From Eumeta japonica (lineage: Eukaryota > Arthropoda > Insecta > Lepidoptera > Psychidae): a stretch of 64,000 nucleotides of DNA. The DNA lies in contig BGZK01000071.1 of assembly GCA_005406025.1 (NCBI GenBank), forward strand, positions 682,001 to 746,000, given 5' to 3'. Positions 12,736-22,920 of the stretch are shown here, piece after piece. Under the pieces are notes generated by a model that saw only the letters and a list, made by a program, of their open reading frames with translations, had not been told where the DNA came from and ran no database searches. Positions within the stretch are counted from its first letter, which is position 1, and each line of letters starts with the position of its first letter. A program made the translations under genes and the position numbers.

Positions 12736-14157
12736 TTTTCCATGGCGGGCCCCGAAATGCCGTCATTGTCATTTATCTTGAACGTAAAATTACATTCTAT
12801 TTTCACTCGCGTATTGTTTAGCTTGCATAAGGGGCATAGCACAAGACAGCCCTGAAGAAACGTAATACATATTGTAATTGATTCCTCATGGATTTTCGGT
12901 ACTCAGAGATCTTGAATTAAAACAGCAGCAGCAACAGAACTGTGTTTACTATCAAGCAATTTATAGCACTTCACCTTAAGTAGTGATATCATTAAATTCT
13001 CCCGTTTTTATAGCTTTCGATGCCCACGTATGAAGCCCAGGCACCAATAGACGCTCCACCCACTTTTGTTTTCGTGAATTGACCAGCATTCCATCATTTA
13101 AAATTTAAATCACAAACCGAACCCACGTCCGCGGGACTCGGCGCGGAGGCCGGACGCCTCACGTGCTACCTATGTAACTTAGACATTATAATATATGTGT
13201 ACTTACACCTCCTTGCCGAGTTAATTGTATCAGTAATTTTCGGTACAGCCAATGTTGATCGTTCTATACGTTCTACTCTACTACGTAGTTTAGGCTTATC
13301 AGATATGAATATATCGATTGATAATACAAAGTTGCATCCATATATTCCATCGGCATTGAATATACTCCTAGCGAAATTTGTAAGACCACATGTTGATCAT
13401 GATAACAGTCAAACTGTTGGGTCAAACAAAGTTATATATACGTGATAACAAAAGTATGCCAGCGTCACATGTTTGCGCAATAAGTTGATCAACATGTTAA
13501 ACGCAAACGCGAATGGTGGTTATCCTACTCGCGCTTAATACGAGCCTCGCTCATATTCGCAGAATCAGTAATGGTCTAATTTTTCCAAACGTGAACGTAT
13601 TTTATACCTTCTGGAGTAGATTTTTTATAGAGAAACAAATTTTCATTTGCTTTTATTTTATAAATAAATCCTTAAATGAGAAAATTTTAGTGTTCGTTTT
13701 TTATTAAAATTTAAACAAAGTCTGTAAGTACTCATTAAAATATATACTTACATACGCGCACCTTCGCTACAACAAAATGTTCCAGAACAAAATTTTCTAT
13801 ATCATAATAAATCCGTACTGTAGGTGAAATGTTTAAAAATCAGTTTCTACCAACTCGTGTCGAATGATCAAATACGTTACAAAGTGCTCATTGAATATAT
13901 TGGTGGGCGCGGCTTACTTATGATTGGTGAGTTTGAAATTTGAATGTGTCAAACAATACTTGATCAGCAAAGTTTCTTACGGATTTCTATATGTTTTTCT
14001 CGCAAAATAAAAAAAAATACGAGTATCGTAAGTTGATTAGTCAGGATTACCTTTTGGAGAATAAAAAATCGCATACGATCAATAAACTACGCTCGGATCA
14101 ACAAGTGATATATTGATGTAATAAGTACTCGCATGATCAACTAAGTCGGGCTTGAGA

Positions 14158-14160
<3 letters not shown>
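12736..14160. other. Non-coding stretch
   Basis: No gene recognised. A GC-rich patch at 13118-13168 (CGCGGGACTCGGCGCGGAGG) is isolated. The 82-codon frame at 13197-13445 shows no known domain. Confidence 0.4.

Positions 14161-14161
<1 letters not shown>

Positions 14162-14231
<70 letters not shown>
14162..14231. repeat. (AT)n microsatellite
   Basis: About 35 uninterrupted TA units. It sits next to the inverted repeat at 14250-14473 and a second TA-rich tract at 14505-14560. Confidence 0.95.
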
Positions 14232-14233
<2 letters not shown>

Positions 14234-14249
14234 CTGTGGTGTTTGGGAA

Positions 14250-14473
14250 AAACATGATAACTTCAAAAATAGAATTAATCAGTAGGACAATTTAAAGATA
14301 CAAATTGAAATTGCAAATAGATTTCCAATAATAAAAGGACAGGCTAATTGAATTAAAACAAGCAGATCAATTATCAAAATAATCTGTTCTTCCATTTTTG
14401 AAACCGTATTTGTAATTTCAATTTGTATCTTTAAATTGTACTGAATAACTATTATTTTTGGAATTATCATGTT
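14250..14473. repeat. Inverted repeat, ~69-bp arms
   Basis: The arm at 14250-14318 (containing CAATTTAAAGATACAAATTG) is matched in reverse at 14406-14473 (CAATTTGTATCTTTAAATTG) with few mismatches. An 87-bp unique loop lies between. It could be a small foldback element inserted in TA-repeat DNA. Confidence 0.85.
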
Positions 14474-14505
14474 TCTCATGAGTATATATATACTCATGAG
14501 AAACA
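14468..14505. repeat. Perfect 38-bp palindrome
   Basis: Two 19-base halves, ATGTTTCTCATGAGTATAT and its exact complement, meet with no spacer. It overlaps the right edge of the 14250-14473 inverted repeat, so the last bases of that repeat appear three times. Confidence 0.95.
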
Positions 14506-14517
14506 TATATATGTATA

Positions 14518-14559
<42 letters not shown>

Positions 14560-14572
14560 TACTTTAATTTGT

Positions 14573-14625
14573 AATGTGATAAACACATTACCCTCCTATG
14601 CGTCGCGCAGTCGTTTAACAGCCGA
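14573..14625 (+). repeat. Short dispersed repeat (GATAAACACATTACCCTCC)
   Basis: GATAAACACATTACCCTCCT followed by ATGCGTCGCGCAGTCG recurs at 54156-54205 as GATAAACACATTACACTCCT then TTACGTCGCATAGTCAGG. It is a fragment of an interspersed element; its class cannot be set from this length. Confidence 0.5.
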
Positions 14626-15100
14626 TCGCGAATGATGTAGGGAGTGTGATATAATACATTGGGATTAGTTTTTAAAACTCAGCATGTCAGTTTGTCTGTT
14701 TGGACAAGCTAATCTCCAAAACTGGTAGACGAAATTGTCGAATGTATCTCGAACGTAACTTGGGGCAACATATAGGATTTATTACATGAAAATTTACTCG
14801 TGATAAATTATTTTGCTTTTTTGAAATAAATTCCGCGCGTTCTAAGTCGCGGCAGTATGCACCAGGTATAAACGAGGTCATTCCGAAATTGTTGTGGTCC
14901 AGGAAAACTGTATAAATGAGATACATCAGATTTACATGTATACAAAGTAGTGTCTCCTTCGGCGTCAATACGCTTCTGTAGATTTTTCACAAACGGAAAA
15001 CGTTGCGCCAATCGTTTATAGAAATATAGTTAAAGTAACGTAATCGATCTCCTCTGATGTAAAACGGCGACAATGCACTTTTTTTTGAGTTAAAAACAAC
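14626..15100. other. Non-coding; no recognisable gene
   Basis: Two overlapping minus-strand frames (14687-14968, 14808-15011) contain no family I recognise. They may be decayed tail of the adjacent mariner remnant or unrelated sequence. Confidence 0.35.
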
Positions 15101-15109
15101 CAAAAGCCG

Positions 15110-15600
15110 CTTACTACGAAATCTGTGATAGGTGATAAAAGTACGTTTCATCCCCTTTTACAATTGTAGATATTATGTAGTGTTGTTTAATCACTTTAAT
15201 TTTTGTCGGCTGATTCTAACTCGCTCTTATTTTTGATGTTATGTAAAATGACCTGGAACCGAACGAGAGATCTTTGTCCATTTTTAATTCACCATGCAAC
15301 ATCTTATACACCGCTACGGATACAATCCCAAGAGTATTCTGAATCGTGTGATAGGTTCATCGATTGTCATCTTTTATCATTTTACAGTATCTGAAGTGAC
15401 TGTTGAAATAGGCCTACCCGCATGGTCTTCATCTTGAAGTGAGTTGCGTCCATTACGAAATTCCGTACACCATCGAACTATGGTGGCTCGAGACGGCGCT
15501 CCATTATTAAACGCTGACTGCAGCCGCTGCACTCGCTTTTCTTCGGATAGACCAACCTTAAAATCATAATATATCATAGCTCGACAGTGATCACGTTTTA
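15110..15600 (-). pseudogene. Mariner-family transposase remnant (N-terminal part)
   Basis: On the minus strand, 15577-15377 encodes a classical mariner helix-turn-helix domain (YYDFKVGLSEEKRVQRLQSA, APSRATIVRW, FRNGRNSLQDEDHAGRP). After a stop at about 15374 the match continues as diverged second helix-turn-helix sequence (TIQNTLGIVSVAVYKMLHGE, near 15320-15270) and, near 15140, GDETYFYH, which resembles the first catalytic Asp block. The rest of the catalytic domain is lost. Terminal repeats were not found. A dead mariner fragment, distinct from the copies at 8792 and 34758. Confidence 0.7.
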
Positions 15601-16068
15601 AACATGTTTAAAAACGCGGGAAGTAACTACTGCGCAGCTTTTGTAGTGAAACGGACTTGCACGCAAGCGCAATCAAAACCGCGGGAAAACCGGTGTTGGA
15701 AAGTGTCTCAATAATTCTAAAGTGGCTCTCTTATAAATAAACACGTTATTCTCTCGTTAGATGCACTTTGAAGAGATCGACCATAAGCTACTGACATTTA
15801 AGTACTTCTTTAATGACAGAAGGACTGGTAAGTCCTAGCGCAATATGGAAATCCTGTTACAAAAATATAATCACACTTTCTATGTCATATACGGAATAAG
15901 CGACTGAGCGCTGTTAAAAGTAACTAACTGTCTCAGTTTCCTGCTGTCATTCCGAAGCGCGTACAACGTATCTTCTTTCAACTCAGTTCATGTGCACTAT
16001 CATTCCATTCGAGTACTTTTGTTCAACCTTAGTACTTTTTTTGATGTGTTTTGTCCATATTGTTTCAG
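15601..16068. other. Sequence upstream of Rab GAP exon
   Basis: Non-coding; the last part is the 3' end of an intron, with a pyrimidine-rich stretch and acceptor TGTTTCAG at 16061-16068. No branch point is assigned with confidence. Confidence 0.5.
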
Positions 16069-16332
16069 AGGCGTGTTCCCTTGGAAGAGCAGCGGCGCCA
16101 CCAAGCACGAGCCTACGACCCACTCGGGCGTCTCGTGGCGTCTCTTTGGGAGTAAATCGAGCGGCCACCTCGCAGCGGACTCGAGCACCGCCGAGGGGAC
16201 CCCGCAGAGGGTGACCCCCGCCTCGTCCGTCAACGGCACTCCCAACCACCACAGGAGACAGGGCAGTTCGGCCAGTGAGAAACAGTTCGAGGATTTGATC
16301 GCCAGCTCGATAGCTCTTATACAGCATGACAG
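16069..16332 (+). CDS. TBC1D12: TBC1D12/14-like Rab GAP, internal exon A (N-terminal region)
   Basis: The first recognised coding exon of a TBC-domain Rab GTPase-activating protein. It starts after acceptor TTTCAG with the last base of a split codon, so an earlier coding exon must exist; I could not find it. The 87 full codons encode a Ser/Thr/Gly-rich, probably disordered stretch. It includes SWRLFGSKSSG, which resembles the 'GWKLFG' segment of vertebrate TBC1D12/14, and ends in FEDLIASSIALIQHD plus a split Arg codon (AG|A). It joins in frame to 29486, giving RPSNLPAK, which matches the RP-LPAK segment of the family. Donor AG|gtgaca. Family TBC proteins of this type act on Rab GTPases in membrane recycling and autophagy; no such role can be read from the DNA itself. 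Confidence 0.88.
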
Positions 16333-17062
16333 GTGACATGCTAGATTTCATTATGTTGAGCAATGCATCATGTTGACATTTCACAGAAAATTTTATTTAG
16401 ATCCAATTTAACCTTTGTTTAGGATGAAATAGATATTTCAAGCATTACTTATACTTATTATAGCAAATAATATTGTAATAAACCTCATAAACACAGAACG
16501 TAAGATGATTCAGTAAATAAAAAAAAAAGGTAAATGTGCCATAGGGAGACCCCCGTCAGGAATGATTTTTTTTTACATTAATAAAACAAAGTAAAGAATA
16601 AAATCAGTGTCATTTAATGTTTAAGGGAGAATAATCAATTATTAAAAATTAGATTTATAATAGTTAATTATAAATTATTTAAAAAATACTAAATAAATTT
16701 AGGAGAGATAAATGTGCGGGGGAAAGACAGAGACAAAGTCTCACGGAGAAAGCGTAACGCTTTTTCGTTGTGGAATGCGTTAATGAACTTCGTTCAAAAA
16801 AATGTATGCGTATTTATATATTGGCGCGAATAGACTGTATTTACAGCCTAAAATCAATTCAGAAATTTATGTATGTAAAGTATATAGATTGTATATTTGT
16901 TACGAGTTAATGTCTGTTATGTTTACAACACGCGCTAATCACTTAATTGCATTGAACGACTAAGTGAATTAGACACCATACGCATGCGCGGTGGGCTTCT
17001 ATCCTGCAACACATGGGCCTATTCGAATCTTATGAACTATTACATTAGAGAAGGAACAGTAT
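16333..17062 (+). other. Intron A-B, first part
   Basis: Start of the 13.15-kb phase-2 intron between exons A and B. AT-rich; no exon-like sequence seen. Confidence 0.7.
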
Positions 17063-17270
17063 AGGTTACTAGCTTTTGCCCACGGCTCCGCAAAAGTAGA
17101 ATATTTTTTTAGATAGGATTTGCGTTAAATCAGTTCTTAGTGAGCGTCTACGTCTCGACAAGAGTAACTAGGATGAATGTCAATTCAATCGGATCTATAG
17201 TCTTGGAGATCTCGTGATGAGTCAGTCAGTCAGTCAGCGGTATTTTGCTTATATATGTATATGTTTATGC
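17063..17270 (-). repeat. Lepidopteran repeat ending in GCAAAAGCTAGT (minus)
   Basis: On the minus strand the element ends TTTTGCGGAGCCGTGGGCAA then AAGCTAGT, with TTTTGC/GCAAAA able to pair as a stem just before CTAG-T. The plus-strand side carries TGATGAGTCAGTCAGTCAGT at about 17216, a phrase often found in this repeat. It is the same end type as 2852 and 54657. Confidence 0.5.
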
Positions 17271-17578
17271 GTGTATAGATTTGCGGACAACTTAAATGAC
17301 TTCAGACGTTAAAGAAAATGATAATCAAAATACTAAACTCCAACCGAAAAACTAATATTACGGAGGATTACATTGGCGCACGCAACTTCCATCACGTTAT
17401 GATCATACTCTAATTTGTTTCTCTTAATACGCCAAAAGAGGTACGATTTCAAAAAATAAATGATTCGTTATATATTGCATATACAGTGAACATCGACCGA
17501 TGGACTTCGTTAAGTCTGAGGTGTTTATACTTATAGTATACTATAAATTTTATACCCTAGCCTGCCTAACTTATTATA

Positions 17579-17778
17579 CTAAGAGCATCTTCCAACACCT
17601 GTTAAGCTGAAATTAACAAAAAGTCACTTTTAAAATAGAAATTGCGTTCCACGTCGTCATTTTAACGGATTTTAGGCCGAACATCCGGTAAAAGGAGGAC
17701 ATGGAACGCAAATTGTATTTTAAAAGTGACTTTTTGTTAAATGTCAGTTTATATGGAAGTGGGAGAAGGAGGCCCTAA
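17579..17778. mobile_element. Foldback MITE copy 1 (AAGAGC...GGCCTCC family)
   Basis: An almost complete hairpin of about 90-bp arms. The left arm contains AAAAAGTCACTTTTAAAAT and TTGCGTTCCACGTCGTC; the right arm contains GGACATGGAACGCAA and ATTTTAAAAGTGACTTTTTG. The centre is about 12 bp (near TTTTAGGCCGAAC). Outer ends are TAAGAGCATCTTCC and, inverted, TTAGGGCCTCCTTCTCCC. A second copy with the same design lies at 28027-28230 in the same intron. Confidence 0.88.
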
Positions 17779-19399
17779 GCTTGTTATTGGCATACCTACT
17801 TATGATTATCATTTATAATCTGCTCTCAATTTTTTATTAGAATCTTCTGAGAATTGCTGCCGGTTACAAGCTTTTAACTTTTTACGCTGTGATTGACAAT
17901 TATTTAAAAATGAAACGCCATTTGCTAATTGCGGAACGGATGGAAAAAGATTATATTATAAAAATGAGTCTCAACTAAAAGAACCTTTTCGGAGAAACTG
18001 GAAACGATCTCAAGGATGGAGATAATAAGAAATATATTGACTCTTTATTTAGCTTCTTTTGGATAGATACAGTTTTAGGTTCAAAAATTATACAAGAACG
18101 AAATAAAAAGCGTTCCCTTAAAACATGACAGTGGCGAAGTGATGAGGCAGTATTATTGTTTTATTATAAATTCGCGCCGACTTGCCAGAGGCGTGGGCAG
18201 ACATCACAGATCACATGGTACGATCTTTGTACATCTCTCCTGCTTCATTGACATCTATCAACTTTTCCATGAAAGCTCGTTCGTTTTGGGATTTTAAAAT
18301 ATGTTTTTTTTTTTAATTCGCCCACAATTTTGTCCGCTTAAGATTTTCTAGAGCGACCTTTGCCGACCGTTATCATCCTCATATTCGTTTGTTTGATGGT
18401 AATCACGCAGCAGCACTTTTCTTATCGATTTTACTATTAGAATTTGATTCAAAAGCGCCTCTGTACTGATCCATAGATATATAACATAAAATGAAAGATA
18501 TTCAATTATATAATGTTTTTTTTTTTCATTTTTGTATTGCGCTCGAAAACCTGTATAGTGGCAATGGCCGACCTTTAGGGCACGAAAGCGATGAACCTGT
18601 GATAAATCGATCACGGACCCCGTTCTTTAGAAAGGCGTGGAAACCTAATCCTATATTAGATTCGATAGTGAACAGAGAAAATTGACCTGAATGCTTCAAT
18701 AGCACGTGTTAATGCCCTTCTGAGGTACGAGGTTCAATGATCTATTTATCACAAGTTCATCGCTACTTTAACCCTAAAACGCAGGCCGCTGGCCGCTATA
18801 GCCGGGTTATCGAATGAAATAAAAAGACAGAAGGTGCATTCAATATTATTTGTTAACAAGTTAATGCTAGGTTACGCATCAATAGTCTATTTGTTTTCTA
18901 ATTTTATTGGTGTCTTTTTGCATATGTTTGCATATGCGATTTAGCATATGAATTATAAGTCTTGTGTTATTGCGCATTATTGTATTAAGCTAATTATTAT
19001 TGTCACGAAAATGGACGTTATATAAATACGTCATTTTTATAATGCATTTAAATGATGCTAACTTAGTATGATGTCGATTTAAATTGGAGTCAACTTCAAA
19101 TGGTTTTTTAGGGTTTTGTAGCCAAAGTCAAAAAAGGTATGGTAAAGGTACGAATGTTACAGCCTTATTAATCTTTTCATTTTGATATCGATTTTGATGA
19201 AATTGTATAAACCAATGTTTTATATGAACCGCTAAATAATTATTCAGAAAAAATATATGGTTTTTAAGGGTAGCTTTTCTTAAATAGATTCAAGGTGAAT
19301 TTATTTTTATCACTCACTCCATTGTGTGGACGGTCTTTGAGAAAGATTTAAAAATGAATTCAAGGTACTCAGATGAACTTGTAAAGTTTATATTTTGCG
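17779..19399. other. Intron sequence, no gene seen
   Basis: AT-rich. The overlapping frames at 18348-18685 match nothing known. A possible fragment of the GGTTCCGTA repeat lies near 19108 (AGGGTTTTGTAGCCAAAGTC). Confidence 0.45.
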
Positions 19400-19433
19400 G
19401 TTTAACACGTTAAGCGCCACGTGTTTATGTCAT

Positions 19434-19532
19434 TATACACCCTAGTGCAACTCTCATAGGCCAGTGTATAATTGGTTATACACCTGGAGTAGTCAACTTC
19501 AGAGGCCGGTGTATCAGTGAATATACACCGCA
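19434..19532. repeat. Array of short GTGTAT/ATACAC inverted units at piggyBac left end
   Basis: Within 100 bp there are three TATACACC words and two stem-like units, GTGTATAATTGGTTATACAC and GTGTATCAGTGAATATACAC. A related unit, GTGTATCATATGATATACAC, occurs near 21200. Such subterminal repeats are often transposase binding sites; that role is inferred. Confidence 0.65.
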
Positions 19533-19788
19533 CCGAACATTTTGTATGGCGGCTTTGTAGCCCTGGCCTTCTCAAATCATTTAGTGTATCGGGGATATAG
19601 AAATGTGCTATAGTGTAAGAGTTATGGATTTTTTTTTTCAAATGAAATAGAGTAAAATTAGAGTTTCATATAATCATTTATTATCAATTTTTTGGTATTT
19701 TAACAACTTTTTTCGCTTATGTATTATTATTTTAATGAATTTATATATCACAGAAAAGTCTTACTTGGTATTTATTTGGAAAAAATAC

Positions 19789-20223
19789 TTATTTATTTGT
19801 ATTTTCAATCAGATACTTCCTATCGATCAGCCTTCCTTTATTCAGTTTCAGAGGGGTTCCGATCAGATTATTCACCAATAGGTGACGCGTAATTCTGGGA
19901 GCTGGCGTTGGCCGTGGCTCAGGAATGGTGGCATATTTTATGAGCATAGCGTCAATAACTTTTTCCCTGAAGATGGTGATTGTTTTGGGCTTTTGCGAAT
20001 ATTTGCTGTATAAAAAGTAAGCGTTGACGGTGATTCTTCCCCACACCAGCTCAATCATGAGTTTTCTATACCATTTAGTACAGCGGCGCAGTACAGAACC
20101 GTATGACGCCATTTGGTTACTCATATCAATATACGATTTACCTCCGTTGTAATCTACTATAATAGCAGTGGGTTTCAAAACAGCACGCCTCCTCTTCGTT
20201 TTTACCATTTTCGAGCTATCCAC
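19789..20223 (-). pseudogene. piggyBac transposase, C-terminal fragment
   Basis: The longest open piece of the element, 144 codons on the minus strand with a stop near 19789. It carries the family block where a conserved Asp sits in VDYN-GGKSYIDMSNQMASY, followed by KWYRKLMIELVWGRITVNAY. The region after that is basic and lacks the Cys-rich C-terminal domain seen in many piggyBac transposases. The start codon is incidental: the protein continues upstream through broken frames. Confidence 0.85.
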
Positions 20224-21260
20224 TTTGTAACTCCGATCTTACCATCTTTTGTTTCCATTCCGATCTTCTTTTTTCAACTTGGTGCTGACAACATCTGGTA
20301 GCAAATGTTTCCTGTTCATTTTCAGCGTTCCGACCAGGGTAGTTTTTCTATGACGTAGTCGATACGCCAGAGAGATGCTCGTGTAACAGTTGTCTGTATA
20401 GATAGTCCTTTCTTTGTGGAGCAGTTACTCAGCTAAATCCATAATCACAATCTTTTTCTTTTGTGTTTGACTTTCCATGATTATGTTGCATGCATAAACT
20501 TTGTCACTACACAACTTGAATAATGTGATCCCGTTATTTCTGTTTCTTATTTGGGATATATTGTCGGAAAATCACTCTTCCGCATCAGGGTGTCAGGCTC
20601 TTATCTATGCAGATTTTCTCCCCTAGTGTGTACGCCGATTAATAGTTTTTGATAAGCATATCCAAAACAGTTTTTATTTTGACCAAACGATCATCTGTTG
20701 ATGATTGTTCATTGTCTGAAAAGTGTACGAACTTCAGGAGTACCTCAAACCTATTACGAGGCATGATTTGGCGAGCTAAGGACAGGCCATACAACCTCGA
20801 ATGCACGATAATTGTATCAGGCCCGTCTATCCCAATAGAGCGAGAAATCTGTACATTTCAGGAACATCTACTAGTTTCCAAGATGTAACCTTGATTTTTC
20901 CTTTACATCAAGATCTCCTTTAGTCAGCTCTTGTGCTGCATAAAGATTGGTCTCATGCACCATAACTTCGATGGTATCTCGTGTAAGGAGCATCTCGTAA
21001 AAGTCGAGATGTTCACCATCTGCTCATATGCCCTGGAAAATATCTTTCATACCTGCATCGCCTTCTAACAGCAAAACCAAGTTTTGCGACATGTTTCCCT
21101 TCCTCTTCATGCAGGAGTTCCTCTTCGTGGATAATATGAAACAAAAGAATTAAAAAGGGGGGCGGAACTCAATTAATCATTTAATCAATTAATGTAGGGG
21201 AAGTAGTGTGTATCATATGATATACACTTGACCCCTGAGACTGTACCCGTTATAGTACCC

Positions 21261-22735
21261 CTTCGATTTATACGTAGTGAAAATTGCGAAATACACGTCG
21301 TTTCAGTGATACGGAACCCTGGATGCAGGAGACCGTTTTCCGCCTTGACCGGTATTTCGTATTATTACACGGCACAGTTAAAGTAAAGTACATAGCTTCT
21401 ACATTTTTTGACGTGACAACGTCTTAAATTAGGTTGCGGCTGGGAGTCACTTATGAAAAAGTGTAACGCTCGGTAACGTAACGATGAGTCACCGAACGAG
21501 AGAGAGGCCCGCCGAATGCCTTGCGTCTCTCTCCCACTCAACTATGATCGGTCTGCCGCGCGCGCAGCACTAGAGAATTAGTGCATAGCTTGCAAATGTA
21601 TTGCAAGTTATTGTATGTATATTTGTATATAAATACGTATGTATGTGTAAAGGTAAAAATAAAATTTTGTTAATATGAAATTCAGTGCGAGATTCTTTGT
21701 ATAAATTAATGTTTTAAATATAATTCTTTGTATAAATAAATGTTTTAAATTGTTACTATTATTTCATCCTTCTTCCTACTATACGAATGAATATTCACAT
21801 TAAAATGATTTTACCATTCAAAGTCGTTGTCACGTAAAACTTTCGCCCGTATACCGACTTTACAGGCAACCAAATTTTTTATATTTATTTTATACATTTT
21901 ATATTAGTAAAGTTTTAATCTATATATTAGTAACATTGTCTCATAGATATAAATTCAGAGATATGTTCTATCATAACTTCCCACTACATTTTTTTACCAT
22001 AGCCACTTAGATCGCATACGATAATGATGACTGGCCGTGCAAACGCCGTGGATTCGCTGCATTGGCGCCGATGGACCATGGCACCTCCGTCTCCGTCGAG
22101 TCTGTTAGCCTTTGCCTATGCGGCGTCTTCATTTACGCTCAAACCTCTCTCACCGACCGATTCATCTGGTCTTCAAAAATTTAGGCCGTTCCGAAACAAC
22201 TAGGCCCTGCTCGACGACGGGGCGAATTTGAGATATATTAAACAACATATGTTGCCGCCGGGCGGCGGGTGACGTCGATGTAACACACGTCACGCCGTAT
22301 GTTTTACGTTTACGTTTTTCAACATTTCTTTACGAACTAAATACAAGTGTAAATATTAAAATAAGTGGCCGCCGTACACAAAGTTTCGACGCGTCGTGGC
22401 GATGTATTGTGTTTCCAATAAGTATTCGAAAATCGATTTCAGCCGCACAGCGCTATCTGAAAAATCATATTGAATCTTGTTTTCTTCTGTCTGTGGATTC
22501 GTCCGCGTCCTAAATTAGCTACTTTTCATATTCCTACGAATATTCCAAAAGACCTAGGTAGTCCCACCGTTCGTTTGTGGTCACAAGAAGACACTATATT
22601 ACAAATGAATGTTGCAAAAGTTGAAATATTGATTGAGACGGGAATAGTTTTAATTTGAAGATTTTAAATGAAGCATTTGGTACTGCGGTAGAACCATATT
22701 GCGGCTACGTTGGCTACATTTCCAGCAGTGTCCAG
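21261..22735. other. Intron sequence with CpG-rich patches
   Basis: No exon found. CpG-rich patches at about 21480-21580 and 22020-22340 (GTTGCCGCCGGGCGGCGGGT) stand out. They could mark an internal promoter of the Rab GAP gene or old GC-rich repeats. Confidence 0.4.
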
Positions 22736-22739
22736 TGAG

Positions 22740-22920
22740 TTAGAGTTCCGATAGCCCACTCCTCTCCCTCCCTCCAACAGCTCCTCCATTAGATATCCTA
22801 TTCCTCCCAAAAGGTCAGCAACGCACTGGTGACTTCTCTGGGATTGCGAGTGTTCATAGTCGGCGGTGAACATCTTCTCTCCGAGGGCTCGCCTACTTGT
22901 TTGTACATCAAATATACAAA
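22740..22920 (+). repeat. Fragment of lepidopteran SINE/LINE-like tail
   Basis: GGTCAGCAACGCACTGGTGA, then GTGTTCATAGTCGGCGGTGA and GGGCTCGCCTACTTGTTTG, follow the known order of this lepidopteran tail (GGCAACGCACT..., TCCATGGGCGGCGGTGA..., TCTGCTTGTTTGCC). The minus-strand frame across it is a shadow. Confidence 0.7.

Larger units (their letters stand above)
19404..21260 (-). mobile_element. Degenerate piggyBac-family transposon
   Basis: Minus-strand piggyBac transposase pieces run from about 21000 down to 19789. They begin with ARQIMPRNRFEVLLKFVHFS then DNEQSSTDDR (near 20790-20690). A conserved middle follows (CNIIMESQTQKKK, TIYTDNCYTSISLAYRLR near 20400-20350). The C-terminal block 20223-19789 is an intact 144-codon stretch containing KPTAIIVDYNGGKSYIDMSN and YGSVLRRCTKWYRKL. 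Stops and frameshifts split the upstream pieces, so the element is dead. The left edge reads TTAACACGTTAAGCGCC from 19401, consistent with a TTAA-targeting element. Subterminal GTGTAT...ATACAC inverted units occur at 19461-19532 and, partly, at 21198-21226. The exact right terminus is not resolved. Confidence 0.85.

Noticed and set aside
12742..12783. Possible first exon MAGPEMPSLSFILN with donor gtaaaa
   Set aside because: The phase does not fit exon A (two extra bases are needed), the donor is weak, and it adjoins a repeat.
14687..15011. Overlapping minus-strand frames near the mariner remnant
   Set aside because: Could not be aligned with any transposase block; left unassigned.
15983..16384. 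133-codon minus-strand frame and a second plus-strand frame over exon A
   Set aside because: Shadows of the GC-rich Rab GAP exon; only the frame joining 29486 in phase gives family sequence.
17216..17235. GTCAGTCAGTCAG short tandem repeat
   Set aside because: Part of the known repeat at 17063-17270, not an independent feature.
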